From the NCBI GenBank assembly GCA_033439265.1, contig JAVTVX010000002.1, positions 1,932,001-1,996,000 on the forward strand: a stretch of 64,000 bases of DNA, given 5' to 3'. How positions within the stretch are numbered: the first letter of the stretch is position 1; every line of letters begins with the position of its first letter. Shown piece after piece: positions 23,401 to 34,911 of this stretch. Origin of the DNA: Dillenia suffruticosa. Taxonomy: Eukaryota > Streptophyta > Magnoliopsida > Dilleniales > Dilleniaceae. The translations under genes were made by a program, and so were the position numbers. Below the pieces are notes generated by a model that was given only the letters and a program-made list of their open reading frames with translations, had not been told where the DNA came from and made no database searches.

Positions 23401-26200
23401 AATATATAGAAGGCCGGATGGTATGTTCTCACCATTTCTCCAGAATTATTGCAGCAAACAATGCATGCCACGTTGCAATTATCAATTAGCACCATAAGAT
23501 GGCATGATGCTGCACATGCAGAGTGAAGCTCCTGCGGAAGAGCAACTATTACTCGTGAATCCAATTATGATTATATTCTTATTAGATATTTATTGTCAGA
23601 TGACCAAGACAGCCTTCAAAGAAAAGGGCTCATTCTGCCTTACCTTGCCACAGATTACGCATGTCTTCCAACCACTTTGATCTCTGTGAAAGACTTCACA
23701 AAACCTACCTTCCTCATGGGCAGAACTGGAATTGAATTTACAAAGAAGGGCATCAGTTACCAAGCAGACAGACAGCAGAGGAAATTGCAAAAATGCTCTT
23801 GAATATGCATGGCATAGTCGTCTAAGAAAGAGGATCGAGATAAACAAATGCAATTAAACTACTTGTGCCAGACCTTAGAACAAGAATAAAGTAAGATATT
23901 ATTCATGTGCAGAGAACTTATCTTTTTGCAACAAGACCAGGATGATTTCAGCCCCCAAAAGGAAAAAAAAAAAAAAAAAATAGGACCAAGAAGATGCATA
24001 TTGAAGTAATTCCAAAGGGAAAAATCACCTAACTGCTCTTATATGGAAGGAAAATCATAGGAGTTTCACGAGGAAGAATTCTCCAATGCCGAAATTTGCA
24101 CCTCAATGGCTTTTTGACTGAAACCCATTTGAATTTTAATAGTGCCCCCAAAATATTTCTCTCTTCCTCTTCCCCTCTTTCCTGCTTCTCTAAAACCCAC
24201 GTTTCTTTCTCCGGAAATTAATTCCTTAGTTAATCTCATCGGTAACTTTCTTCGGTTTCAACCATGCCCATCAATAATTCAACCCATATTCACTAAACAA
24301 ACCGCAGACCCTATTGACAAAGTAACTTCTGATAAAAACCCTTATAAAAAATTGCATGAAACAATCAGAGTTAATATCTGAATACATAACCAATCACTAC
24401 ATGATCAAAATACTCAAAATTATTCTCGATGATTGGGGATTCGTCGATGACTTCTCAAATTCCAGAATTTGAGATTTCGGGCTCAACTGTCATGATCATG
24501 AGTATATTTCTTTTTGGAATTACGTGTGATGGATGGTAATCAATTTTTTTCTTATAGATTATAATAAAAAATAATTAATAATTATTGATCATAAATTTTA
24601 TGATTATTAATTTTTATGGAACACTAAAAAACTCTTTCACAAAACAAGAATGAATGTTTGGACCGGCCAGAGAATCAACCATTTCTACGGCCCAACCTCG
24701 TTGTTTGTGAGGGCCAATCGAGATTGAACTAAGCCTATGAATGTTCAAACTCTCCTATTCGACGAATGCTTCAAAATTTCACCACATAATTTAGGTCTAA
24801 CTAACTTGGGTCCAATTATACTAGTTATTTAATGTGAGCATTTTTTTTCTTTTTTTATTATTTTATAAATCATCGATAGTCGATAAATTCGTTGAATTTG
24901 AATAAATTCAATTTGATTCATGTTAAATTTTAAAAGACAAAAATCTTTTTTTTTTATAAACTATTTGAATGCATCGAATTCAAATAAATTTAATTTGAGT
25001 CAGGTTAAATTTTAAGAGATAAAACTATTTTTTTAACAATTACAAATTCTATATATTTATCTATAATAATACTTATATTGTCGATATATTTTATCTTCTA
25101 ATTGTTCAAAATATTTGAAATAATTCTTTTTTATTACATTTCACCCATTAATTTTCTTGCTTAAAAATTATATAATATGCAATAATTGTAAGTATTGAAC
25201 TGCGTATTACTTATGAAAAGTTATAATTTTATGTATAACTATAAAGTTCTAATTTCATATGATGAATAATGACCTATAACAATTTTCACAGTTTAACTAA
25301 AAAAATTCATTTTTATGCCCAAAAATGACATTATGCTATGCATTTTAATTCTATTTTAAACTTGCAAGGAGAAACTAGGATATTCTTTTTCTTATAAGAG
25401 AAATATTTATGTATAAATGCAAAGTTTTAATTTCTTTAGATGAATAACGACTTATAACGGCTGTCGGACTTAATCACAAAATTGTTTTATATCGAAAAAA
25501 CATATTATACTTTGCATTTTAACCCTCTTTTGAACTTGCAAGGAAAAGCTAAGAGTCCCTTTTCTTATCAAATAAAAACTTATTGTATAAGTGCAAAGTT
25601 TTTAATTCATTAATTGATAAATTATGACTCAATCATAAAATTATTTTCATGACCTATGTAAACATATGATTCTTTGCAATTTTAATTCTCTTTTATACGC
25701 ACAAGGAAAAACTAAGAATGCTTGTTCTAATCAGAGCAAAACATTTCACAAATCGAATTTCATAAATTTGGTGCAACACCTACATATTCCAATTTATTTT
25801 TCAGACAACTCTAGCATAGACCATATGAAAAAATTCTGATGAATTTCGTAATGACTTCATATTCATGACACTTACTTTTGTATAAATCAAATCACTGATC
25901 TCCAATTTTCAAACCTTTGGATCTAAAATAGACTAAGGTGATCAAATGAATATCCTCCACAAGCATTGCCAACAAGGAAAAGAAAGCATTATTAAGATAA
26001 ACTATCTTTTAAATTAATTCTAAGAAAAAATCTATGGAAAACATTAATCAGAAATGATATAAGCTATAATAACAAATCCATATTTCTTACCTACACGTTT
26101 TGCAGAGAAGAAAATAATCACCGGTTTCCATCTGCCAACCGAACTTAAGCTCCGAGGTTTTGGTCTTGCACTGACGACAATACTTTCTTAATGGAGCCAT
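20495..26200 (-). CDS. VAL/HSI2-like B3-domain protein, short form
   Basis: Eight exons join in frame: 26200-26091, 23725-23644, 23531-23433, 22669-22576, 22300-22096, 21902-21803, 21167-20993 and 20583-20495, giving about 317 residues. All introns are GT-AG. Exons 1-3 form the VAL-type Cys/His zinc finger: CRQC, CKTC, then FCEVFHRDQSGWKTCVICGK, then VACIVC. Exon 5 ends near ISDEDLERIPR. Exons 6-8 form a B3 domain, with LFEKRLNYEDANIELGRILL, then AYFPKVTRPQG, MHMEVGDT and VTFCCMQPEGTLVLVGRK. In full VAL repressors (700-900 residues) B3 binds RY motifs to silence seed genes with Polycomb. This protein stops just after B3, so the CW domain and EAR motif are absent. The normally conserved LHCGC reads LHSAC, losing one ligand Cys. 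It probably binds DNA but may lack histone reading and corepressor recruitment. Confidence 0.85.
20706..20730. repeat. poly(C)-poly(A) tract in intron 7 of the VAL-like gene
   Basis: Fourteen C followed by eleven A; the reverse complement of the T-to-G junctions seen elsewhere. Confidence 0.85.
24885..25035. repeat. Diverged ~75-80 bp direct repeat in VAL-like intron 1
   Basis: Two adjacent units share GAATT-AAATAAATT-AATTTGA-TCA and GTTAAATTTTAA words, with AAAGACAAAAA or GAGATAAAAC at the end. Confidence 0.55.
25230..25760. repeat. Three tandem ~175-180 bp units in VAL-like intron 1
   Basis: Units start near 25230, 25409 and 25583. Each carries the ordered words GTATAA-TGCAAAGTT (first unit CTATAAAGTT), TAATTTC/TTAATTC, a dATGAATAA/ATAAATTATGAC word, CTTTGCAATTTTAA-like and CTTGCAAGGA-AAACTA-like. 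Divergence rises from unit to unit. Related words also occur in intron 1 of the duplicated copy near 29360. Confidence 0.65.
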
Positions 26201-26915
26201 CAAAATCCTTGGAGTGCAGAAGATTTTGAGAAGAATATGAGAAAGTGAAAATGATTGAAGGGTTAAATTGATGCTTTGAAAAATGACTACCTAGGCGCTT
26301 CTTTATCATATTAATTACAATGTACAGTGGGGTGTCTTCACTACCAAATAAAGATTTTTAACAAATTGAGTGATTCATTAATTTGACCACATTTGGAGGA
26401 TTATGATTATTGCAAATTCTTTTATTGTCAATATTTGGGAGTGGGGAGTAGGTTCATGGTATAATGGTGAAACTTACAAATAAATCGCCAACCTAATTTT
26501 TTTCTTTCAAAAAAAAAAAAAAAGGGGGTGCTAGGTAAGGGCAATTTCAAGAACAAAAGCATGAACCTAAACCTTGTTGCCTTTGTGGGAAAAGGTTGTA
26601 CTATTTTTAGGATTGTGAATTCTTCTTGCCCAAAAAAGAAAAAAGAGATGGCCTTGCTCTTTTCGGGCTTGAATTTGTGAAATTCAAGAATCCATCAAGC
26701 TTAGGTTTGTCCAAATATCTTAATTCATGTCTATTACTACTATTTTCCCTCAAGCTTAAACAAAACATTTATGGAGGAGACGATGTAAACTAATTAGTTT
26801 GACATTAACGAACTCTTCAAGAGTTTTAACAAAGACATATTTGTACTAATGGACTATAGCAAAACCAGGCAACAAGCTTGATTTGGCCTAATGTTGGGCC
26901 TAAAATCAGACATGC

Positions 26916-26946
<31 letters not shown>

Positions 26947-27240
26947 ACAGGGAGAGACTCGAACTCGAGACCTTTACAATGGGAGGAGAACAGTGTCAAT
27001 TGACTTATATCTCATTAATTAGCAAAAATCGGACATGTTAAATATATGAATTTACCCTCTGCATTTATTTCTTTCACTAGTTTGATGTGAAATTACCCTC
27101 TGCATTTATTTCTACCAAGGCATTGGTCTTTAAAAAGAAAAACACCCCCGGTTCATGAGTACTCAACAAATCATATAATTGAGTTCTCATCTACGTGCTT
27201 ATTCATTCTTCAAAATTATTTCCGCCGACTTCTTCTGCAG
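26200..27240. other. Promoter side of the VAL-like gene and intergenic
   Basis: 26340-26415 (AACAAATTGAGTGATTCATT and following) recurs at 37185-37245, so part of this flank was copied. The stretch has an A15G5 junction at 26509-26528 and a CTTTT repeat at 26918-26950. No TATA box stands out. Confidence 0.5.
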
Positions 27241-27500
27241 AGAGATAGCTTCTTCAGCTATGCCACTCCTCTTCTAACATCCTTTGGTCTCTCCCTCTGC
27301 ACCCTTCTCCATCCTCCTGCTATAAACAGAATAAGGTAAACAGCTATGTGTTTGATACATCCATGTGAGGATGTTTGCATTAAAAGGTATAAAATGCTGG
27401 CTAATGTTCTTTGTTCATACCTTTTTGGCAGAATTCTATCATTAGCAATTGCCTGTGCAAAAAGAGAACATGCTTTATTAGATGCCAGACAGCCTTCAAA
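27240..27500 (-). pseudogene. Decayed third copy of the VAL-fragment tail region
   Basis: On the minus strand, an acceptor followed by GAGGATGGAGAAGGGTGC (about 27319 downward) matches the last-exon start of the VAL fragments at 28706 and 38162, and reads to a stop after about 20 residues. The flanking sequence resembles intron 3 of those copies. A word shared with the exon 2 flank (AGACAGCCTTCAAAGA) lies at 27487. No zinc-finger exon is recognisable. Confidence 0.4.
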
Positions 27501-27774
27501 GAGACAAATGAGGAAAGGAAAGACAATTTTTCAAACAAAGGGGGTGGGGGAATAGTTATGTCAACCTCCTGATTTTCAAGCATGGCAGAGTATTTATCTT
27601 TTACCGGCATCTAAATTTTAATTTCACTCCCCTTTGGGTTCTCGGGGGTGAAAATGGAAAAATCCTAAATTTATATTTATATAACTTTTGAATTTTCTAT
27701 ACCACATAATTTTATAAGATTCATACATTTAGAACGAAATTTAGACACGACTTTGATGTCATGTTAAAAGATAT

Positions 27775-28010
27775 ATAAATATGGCCTAATACCATGTTGA
27801 AAATATTTGAAGTAATATAAAAATATTAAACCTAATACTATATTGTTCCAATTGATTTAATGCAATATTATAGTAATTGGGATTATAAAGAAAAGTTATT
27901 ATTATAAATATAGAAATAATTATTATAAATATAAAAATAAATCAAATCAAATATTTTCAAAATCAAATTTACAATTGATCTGATTTTGATATATAATATA
28001 TTTTCTAACA
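27775..28010 (-). mobile_element. Solo LTR of the TRIM-like family, inverted
   Basis: The reverse complement shares the TTGATTTGATTTT-like start and the TTTTATATTT...TATTTATAATAAT body with the LTRs at 33115 and 33708. The copy B equivalent is at about 37640-37850. Confidence 0.5.
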
Positions 28011-28631
28011 TATATACAGTAGAAAAATGACTTAAAACAACCATAATCAACAAAGAAAATGACATTTTACTACTGTTTTAGGTTCATAGAGAAAAAATTT
28101 TTTGTCTTGTATATAAAAATATAAAAGTAAAATGATAGAGAATAATTTTATGGCAGTCTTAAACAATGTTTCTCTTGTCTCACAAAAATACATTGTAAAT
28201 TACTTTTTTTTTTCCTTATTGATGTACAGTAGCATTTTACTCTTCTTTTAAACTCCCAAAAGAAAAAATATACATATTTACTTTAATAAATGTAAATTTT
28301 TGTTCGCTAACAAATAACAATTTATAATAGTTTCCGTAACTAACAAAGATTTTAGCAGAATTAATAGAATGTCTGGTCGTCTTTTTAAACTTGTGAAGAC
28401 GAATAATAACTTGTCGTTATGGTTTTTATTCTAATTTTTCATGTCAAAATTAAAACTAAAGTCAAGCTGCATATATACCTTGGTACAACTACTTTCTTGT
28501 CAAATTATACAATAGAATGTTATATCAAAAAAAAAAAATTACAATATAAAGATATTAAAAATTTATACTATTACAAACAAGGCCTTAACCTTTTACAATA
28601 TTCATTTTTCAAAATTTTTTTCTCAGACTTT

Positions 28632-29977
28632 TCACGGATTCCTTTGGCTACAGCTTCCTTCTTCCTCCCTTTGTCTCTCTTCATCAGCACATCCTTCTAC
28701 ATCTTCCTATTATAAATGAGAGAATAACAGTGAGAATGATAAACGGCTATCATCACACATGTTTGGAGTAAAAACTTAGAAAACTGGATAGGCTGTTCTC
28801 ACCGTTACTGTGGAATCGCTGGAGCACTCCATGCATGCCACCTCACCGGTATTCAATAGCACGATGAGATGGCTTGACGCGATACATCCACAGTGCAGCT
28901 CCTGTAAAACAATATCTATTACTCGAAAGTCTAATTATAATTATATGCCTACGGGATATTTGTTAACAGTTGACAAAGATAGCCTTTAAAGAAATGGGTC
29001 ATTTTGCCATACCTTGCCACAGAATCTGCATTCCCTCCAACCGCTTTGATCTTTGTGGAAAACATCACAAAGAACTCCTTCCTGATAAGCAGAGCTGAAT
29101 TTGAATTTGCAAAGAAAAGCATCAGTTACAAAGTAGACAGCGGAGAAAATTCGCATTCAAAGTTCCTGAATGCTAGATATTTAATTTGAGCTCTTTTCAT
29201 TCCTTTTTTTTTAATTTATTTTATTCTCTCTCCTAATTGCTCTAAATACTAAAGTAATTCTTTCTAATTATGTTTCTTTCATTAATTTTCTCAGTTCAGA
29301 GTTACATAAAATATAACAATTATTAATATTGGGAATTAGGTACAACTAATGAAAAGTTGCAGCTTTGTACACAAATGTAAAGTTTTAATTAGTACAATGA
29401 ATTTCGTGAGAATGGAAAGTGTGATGAGACCCCTTAACCATGCTCGGTTCGATTTGTCATGGGAACAGAAAAAATCACATTGAGAGATCTCTCGAAAAGG
29501 GACTGATCGAGAATCGATCCAGATTAGTCGAGACAAAATCTCAGATACTGGACAGTAGTCGTAAACCTAGGGCACCCAAAAAAAAAGGTTTTCTTTTCTT
29601 AGAAAATAGGAGTTTTTAAACCTCTTGGTTTCTTGTTCTCTTTTATCACAAAAAAATAATCCTCTCTTGATCTCACAAGGAAAAACTTGGAATCCTTTCA
29701 GACACTATCATATTTTAAATTCTATTGTCTACAGCCATCACCAACAAGGACAAAGAACGCATTATTAAAAAAAAATCATTTAAATTAATACTAAGAAAAA
29801 TTCATTAAGAAAACATTGATGAGAAATGAAACGTACTATAAAAAAAAAAAAGATTCACTCTTCTTACCAGCAGACTCTGCAGAGAAGTTGAGATCTGCCG
29901 TTCTTCAACGGCCAACCACTCAAAAGTTCTGAGGTGTTGGCCTTGCAGTGACGACAGTAGTTCCTTGTGGGGGCCAT
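28632..29977 (-). CDS. B3-less VAL zinc-finger protein, copy A (possible microprotein or pseudogene)
   Basis: Exons 29977-29868, 29094-29013 and 28901-28803 match exons 1-3 of the neighbouring VAL-like gene exactly in length (110, 82 and 99 bases). They encode [20 protein letters not shown], then [18 protein letters not shown], then [20 protein letters not shown] with VACMEC. The canonical LHCGC is kept. No B3 exons follow. Instead a new acceptor leads to 28706-28632, which continues in phase 0 with an acidic tail ([12 protein letters not shown]...) and a stop, giving about 121 residues. A protein of this shape could compete with VAL proteins for partners, but that is inference. The tail is homologous to part of the membrane-protein gene in another frame, which argues that it was acquired by rearrangement. 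Expression is unknown. Confidence 0.55.
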
Positions 29978-29999
29978 GAAAGCTTTGTAGAGCCCTAAC

Positions 30000-31340
30000 A
30001 GGTGAAGTCGTCCTTGAGAAGAGTATGAGGAAATGAAAAAGATTGTAAGGTTAGGTTGATAAGTTGATGCTTAGAAGAAGAAATCAATGCCTATGGGTCT
30101 CTATATCACATTACAAACAATTTATAATGAGGGCTCTTGACAGCCAAAAAGATAAATAAATATTTTTTTAATTATGGGCACTTGGCCACATTGGAGGATT
30201 TTAATGTGATTATTCCAGATTCTTTGTCAAGATTTGGGACTAGGTTGAACGTATATAAAGATAAAATCTCTATAAATAGAATTTTCAGAATCTAAAATAT
30301 TATGTGAATAAGTACAAACACACACACAAAAAAAAAAAAAAATTATCATCTCACCCATAAGTGTTTCCATCCAATTACAGGTATATTAAAATTCATTATA
30401 TTAAAATATATATTAAAATAAAATAAATATAAGTTCCCAAAATCAAAAACTAAATATCGGCTTCCGCTTAAATTCATTAAAGGTAAAATTAATTCTTTGA
30501 ACTCAAATTAATTAATATGATTTTACGTGTAATGATTTTTTAAAAATATATCTCATTATCTCTATAAATTGAATTTTCAGAATCTAAAATATTATGTGAA
30601 TAAGTACAAATACACACAAAAAAAAATTATCATCTCATTCATAAATGGATCTCAAGAAATTTATTATTTCCAACCAAATACAGCAAAGATATATATTAAA
30701 ATAAATAAATATAGGTTTCCAAAATCAAAAACTAAATATCGGCTTCCATTTAAATTCATTAAATAAAAAATAAATAAATAAATTAGGCATCAGTAGTGGA
30801 AAAATACATCTGTTCTTCTAGTAGTTAAGCAATTAATCTATCAAATAAAGAAAAAATTGATAAATTGATCAAAAACAAAAAAGAGTATGTGTGGACATAT
30901 TTATGTTAGAGTTTTGAGAAAAGAGAGGTTTTAAATGGGTGGGGATGGGCGGGGGGGGAGAGAGAGCGAGAGGAGGAGGGGAGAGAGAGAGTTTGCCGGG
31001 GAAAAAATGTTGATATTTTTACTTGCCTTCAATTATGATAAATTTAAAAGAGAAAATAACATTTAAATTTAATGGAGGGCAGATTACAAGTTCTATAGAG
31101 CAAATACCATAAGTTATAAATTTTTCTAAATTTTATACTACAAAATTTAAAAAAATAAATAAATAAAGTTGCTACATGCAACCCCTCTCAGAGTTTGAAC
31201 AAAAAATATCTTAAACAATAAATTACTTTGAGATACAAAAATAAAGAAAAAAAAACCAAAATCTTTTATTATGAGAGATTCGAATGCAAGATTTGACTTA
31301 TTTTAATAGTTTAGATTTGTACCTGTTTCGTCTGGTTCAC
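30000..31340. other. Duplicated flank without supported gene
   Basis: AT-rich, with an internal near-repeat: 30270-30320 resembles 30555-30615 and 30660-30770 resembles 30365-30480. Confidence 0.55.
30938..30995 (+). other. G-quadruplex-like and purine-only tract, copy A
   Basis: GGG-T-GGGG-AT-GGG-C-G8 is followed by about 40 bases of almost pure purine (GAGAGAG, GAGGAGG). The counterpart in copy B starts at 39500. Confidence 0.65.
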
Positions 31341-31344
31341 ATGA

Positions 31345-31660
31345 AAAAATACCTTCACAAGGGTGATGGCGAGACCGCCTTTTCTTCAAATCTTGTGACA
31401 TATCAGAAATGAAATTAATCTGAAAATCAAATTTTTTACTTTTTTTTTAAGATTACAACATAATATAACATAATGGTACTAAAAAATAACTTAAGGTAAA
31501 GTAATTGATGAATTAATTTAACATGAAATAAAATAGAATAAGAATTGTTCAAAAAAAGATAAAATAGAAAATAAAATCCCACATTTCAAAAATCTCAAAC
31601 CTGCTTGTGAGAAGATGACGATCAAAGAGTGAGATGACTACGTTGTATTTTTTTTTTTGC
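31345..31660 (-). other. Exon-like pair conserved in both duplicate copies, unidentified
   Basis: On the minus strand, a stretch ending CACAAGCAG|GTTTGAG is followed about 180 bases later by TTTTCAG, then an open piece reading ISDMSQDLKKRRSRHHPCE, then a GAAG|GTATTT donor. The same arrangement in copy B (about 39870-40150) differs mainly by substitutions and keeps the splice dinucleotides. It could be the 5' end of an unknown gene or coincidence. Confidence 0.25.
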
Positions 31661-31944
31661 TCAAGCCACAATAATTGAACGAAGAAAAAATACGAGCGGT
31701 TCAACTTTATAAAGGGCGAAATTAATGAGAATACAATGTATTTTCTTAATTCTGCGGCGCACGAAGAAAGAGATGTTGGCTAGGGTTTTCATATGTTATA
31801 CAAATCATTTTTTGCATCATCTCTAATAGGAAAAAATTATTTAAGAGCACGTGCTTATTTTTATAAAATTAAGAAAATACTTGATATGCTTGCTTGATTA
31901 AGAGAACATGTGTATTTTCACAAAAATTGTTATCGTTATTTTAT

Positions 31945-32850
31945 CTCTTTAAAATATTGATTTAAAATTTTTCTCTTTAAGAAAATTAAATTTTATTTTT
32001 ATGTCTCTAAAACTAAACATATTATTTTCCTCCATTTAAAAAAATATATATATCTCATTTAAAAAAAAAACTAAAAATATTTAATTTTCTCTCAAAAAAT
32101 TTTATTTTAAATTTTCTCTTTAAACATATTGATTTTAATTTTTCTTTATAGAAAAGCTAATTTAAATTTTTTTCCTCTATAATACTAAACACATTAGCTT
32201 TTTCTTTAAAAATCAATTTAATTCATATTTTCTCTCTCTAAACACATCATATTTTAAGTTTTCCCGCTAGCAAAAAATATATTTCATTTTTATTTTTCTA
32301 AAACTAAGCATATTTGATTTTTTTTTCTCTCTAGAAAAAATTTTATTTTATATTTTCTCTTTGTGAACACACATTGATTTTAAGTTTTTAAGAAAAACTA
32401 ATTTAATTTTTTTCTCTAAAACTAAACACATTGGTTTTACTTTCTAAAAAAATCAATTTATTTCATATCTTATCTTTTTAAACATATTAATTTTAAGTTT
32501 TCTCTTCCCAAAAATATCAAATTTAGTTTTCTCCCTAAAACTAAACAAATCAATTTTTCTAAAAAAATTAATTTGATTAATATTTTCTCTCTCTAAAATC
32601 TGAAATTTAGCTTTTCTTTTTTAAGACCAAGTTTATTAATTTTCTTTTTTCAAAAAATTAAAATTTATTGCTTTAAACAAGTTGGTTTTAAATTTCTCTC
32701 GCTAAGAAATCTAAATAAATTCAGTTTTCATGCCAAAAATCAATTTAATTTAGATTTTCTCTATCTAAAAACATTGTTTTTTATTTTACTCTTATTAAAA
32801 ATATAAGTTGTTTTTACTCTCTAAAATAATGCTTTAAATTGATAATCTCT
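31945..32850. repeat. Degenerate AT-rich tandem array, copy A
   Basis: Roughly 50-70 base units recur with the words CTCT-AAA, CTAAACACATT or AAACATATT, GATTTTAA or AATTTTAAGTTTTCTCT, and AAAAAAATCAATTTA. There are more than ten irregular units. Open frames through it are composition artefacts. Confidence 0.7.
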
Positions 32851-33114
32851 TACCTTATATTTGATAACACTTTTACCCCTTCATAATATACCCAAATTGA
32901 ATTAAATATCAAACATATCAAATGTAAAAAATTGAATGAAATAACCTTGTAGTTTTTAAACTATATTTTACCCCATTGCAAACGATGCAACATTCATACT
33001 ATAAGATAATAACTTCTAACAATCATATTCGACAAAGTTAAGGACATTAGATTCATACCATTAGATAATATGTTATATATCAAAATCAAATTAATAATTG
33101 ATTTGTAATATATT

Positions 33115-33955
33115 AGATAATTGATTTGATTTTGATACATATATAAGTTTTTATTCTTTTATATTTCAATATTTGTAACATTATTTCTTTATTTATGGTA
33201 ATAAATTTTTTTATATAAATCCAACTTATTGTAATAATTTATTTAGACAAATGATTATCAGGTTTTATATTATTATATTGTTTTTCATCTCTAATGTGGT
33301 ACCATAACTATGTTAATTTATCTTTATTACTATTCATATTATTTTTATATTATTTTATATTTTACATTGTATCAGAGCTCTCTTTATAAAAAAAATTATT
33401 CATGCACCCGCATATATCTTCAGCAACCACAACTAGTGTTGGAACTAGATTAGCCATAACTAAAACCAACGCTAAAGCCAAGAACCAGATCCTCAACCTA
33501 TTGAGCCCAGAACTAGGAGGCAAAGCCCAAAGCCATTGACGGAGCCATCAAATCCCCAGCCTGCTAAGCCTAGAGCCAATAGCCGAAGCCAGAGATCCAC
33601 TGCCAAAGTTTAGAACCAGCACAAGGGTTGCAAAAACACCCTCTAATATTTTAGATTTTATTTCAAATTTAAATGATTTTTATTATACTACGTTAAATTT
33701 GATGGAATGTTATTGATTTGATTTTGATACATATTTGATTTTTCATACTTTTATATTTGTATATTTATAACAATTATTTCTATATTTGTGACACTAAATT
33801 TTTTATATAAATCTAATTTATCGCAATAATTTATTAAAATAATTGAATATTAGGTTTCACATTATTATATTATTTTTCATTTCTAACATGATACCATAAC
33901 CATGTTAATCTATCTCCGTTAGTATTCATATTATTTTAAATTTTACACATATTAT
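33115..33955 (+). mobile_element. TRIM-like miniature LTR retroelement, copy A
   Basis: Two direct repeats of about 245 bases (33115-33365 and 33708-33955) share ATTGATTTGATTTTGATACA at one end and ACCATAAC-ATGTTAAT with TATTCATATTATTTT near the other. TGTATCAGAGCTC immediately follows the first repeat, close to the TGGTATCAGAGC primer site of plant LTR elements. The ~340 base interior has repeated C-A-AAGCC words and no gag-pol frame. It is flanked by no proven target duplication. Copies exist at 41625-42390 and, more diverged, at 49660-50400. Confidence 0.65.
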
Positions 33956-34046
33956 GCCTCATTTAAACATATTGCTCGAAAACCTTTTTCTTTTTTGGAT
34001 TGATATACTTTGGTGTCTTTAATCCTCATTTTTGTAATTTTGGTTG

Positions 34047-34048
<2 letters not shown>

Positions 34049-34077
<29 letters not shown>
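34049..34077. repeat. (AT)n microsatellite
   Basis: About 28 bases of perfect AT alternation, present in copy A but reduced to a short ATATATAT in copy B near 42490. Confidence 0.85.
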
Positions 34078-34078
<1 letters not shown>

Positions 34079-34453
34079 TTATTTAAATGAATACATAAAA
34101 CCAAATTTAAAACGAAGTACATTTCGAAAAAACTCCAATTACACAAATATGTGGGATATCTAAAAATTGCAAAACCTAATTATTGCCCCAAATCGAATGC
34201 AGTACTAGTGGGGTGCTAGGCTGGAGGTGGGGGGCTTGGGCGGGAAACGCTGCATCACAGTTCCAGTTTTGACCTCAATCCTCAAACTTCGTCGCTCTTC
34301 CGAGAGTAGCTTCATATTGTAAATGACGAACTTAATCCTCAAGTGCATGCCTGGACTGGGAAAAACTGGAGCCTGCAGCCTGCTTTTGCTTTTCCTTGAA
34401 TATCCTACTTGTTCAGAAAACTAGGGAAATGTCTCAGTCCACCATTGCCCAAA

Positions 34454-34720
34454 CTAATCATACAACTGTTTTGCAGATTGAGTTCTCATCACTTTGCTCT
34501 CATTCTTCATAATCTTTTCCACCGACTTTTCCTGCAGAGAGATTGCTTTAGCTATAGCTTTCTTCTTCCTAACATTCTTTGCTCTCTTCATTGGGACACC
34601 CTTCTTCTTCCTGTTATATAAGAGAACAACACCAAGAATGACAAACAGATAAGGAGACAGAGAAGCTAGCCAGATGTTTGCAGACAGAGAACTAGAAGTA
34701 TTAGTATTTGACATGAGCAT
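34454..34720 (-). CDS. Small single-pass membrane protein with basic tail (copy A)
   Basis: An 88-residue open frame starts MLMSNTNTSSSLSANIW. It has one hydrophobic segment (about residues 18-38, LASLSPYLFVILGVVLLY) directly followed by NRKKKG, as expected for a membrane anchor with a cytosolic basic side. A Lys/Arg-rich helical tail follows (KKKAIAKAISLQEKSVEKIM) and the protein ends in QSAKQLYD. Four other sequences in the window keep parts of this tail: 27.2, 28.65, 38.1 and 42.85 kb. In the VAL fragments the same basic frame is recognisable ([19 protein letters not shown]). An upstream exon beginning MDISGH at 35832 may belong to it, but in copy A that exon is frameshifted. I do not recognise the family. 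Confidence 0.45.
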   Translation of the reverse strand: MLMSNTNTSSSLSANIWLASLSPYLFVILGVVLLYNRKKKGVPMKRAKNVRKKKAIAKAISLQEKSVEKIMKNESKVMRTQSAKQLYD

Positions 34721-34883
34721 AGTCTAACTAAACCAACAAACCGTTACACAAAGATACATATACACATACGAGAGCAAACATAGATGAAGAAGCAAGCAAT
34801 TAACTAATGCCTTGTCGAGAATTGAACCGAATTCTTGGATAAAGATGCAAGAACTAATATTCTTTCACAAAGTCCTTGAAAGA

Positions 34884-34911
34884 TTTTTTTTTTGCCCCGG
34901 GGGGGGGGGGG
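34884..34911. repeat. T10-GCCCC-G13 homopolymer tract, copy A
   Basis: T run, a short GCCCC, then thirteen G. The copy B counterpart at 43730-43749 is T9G11. Confidence 0.85.

Noticed and set aside
20495..26200. Possibility that the VAL-like exons are unrelated ORFs
   Set aside because: Eight exons keep phase across all joins and rebuild the zinc finger and B3 motifs in order.
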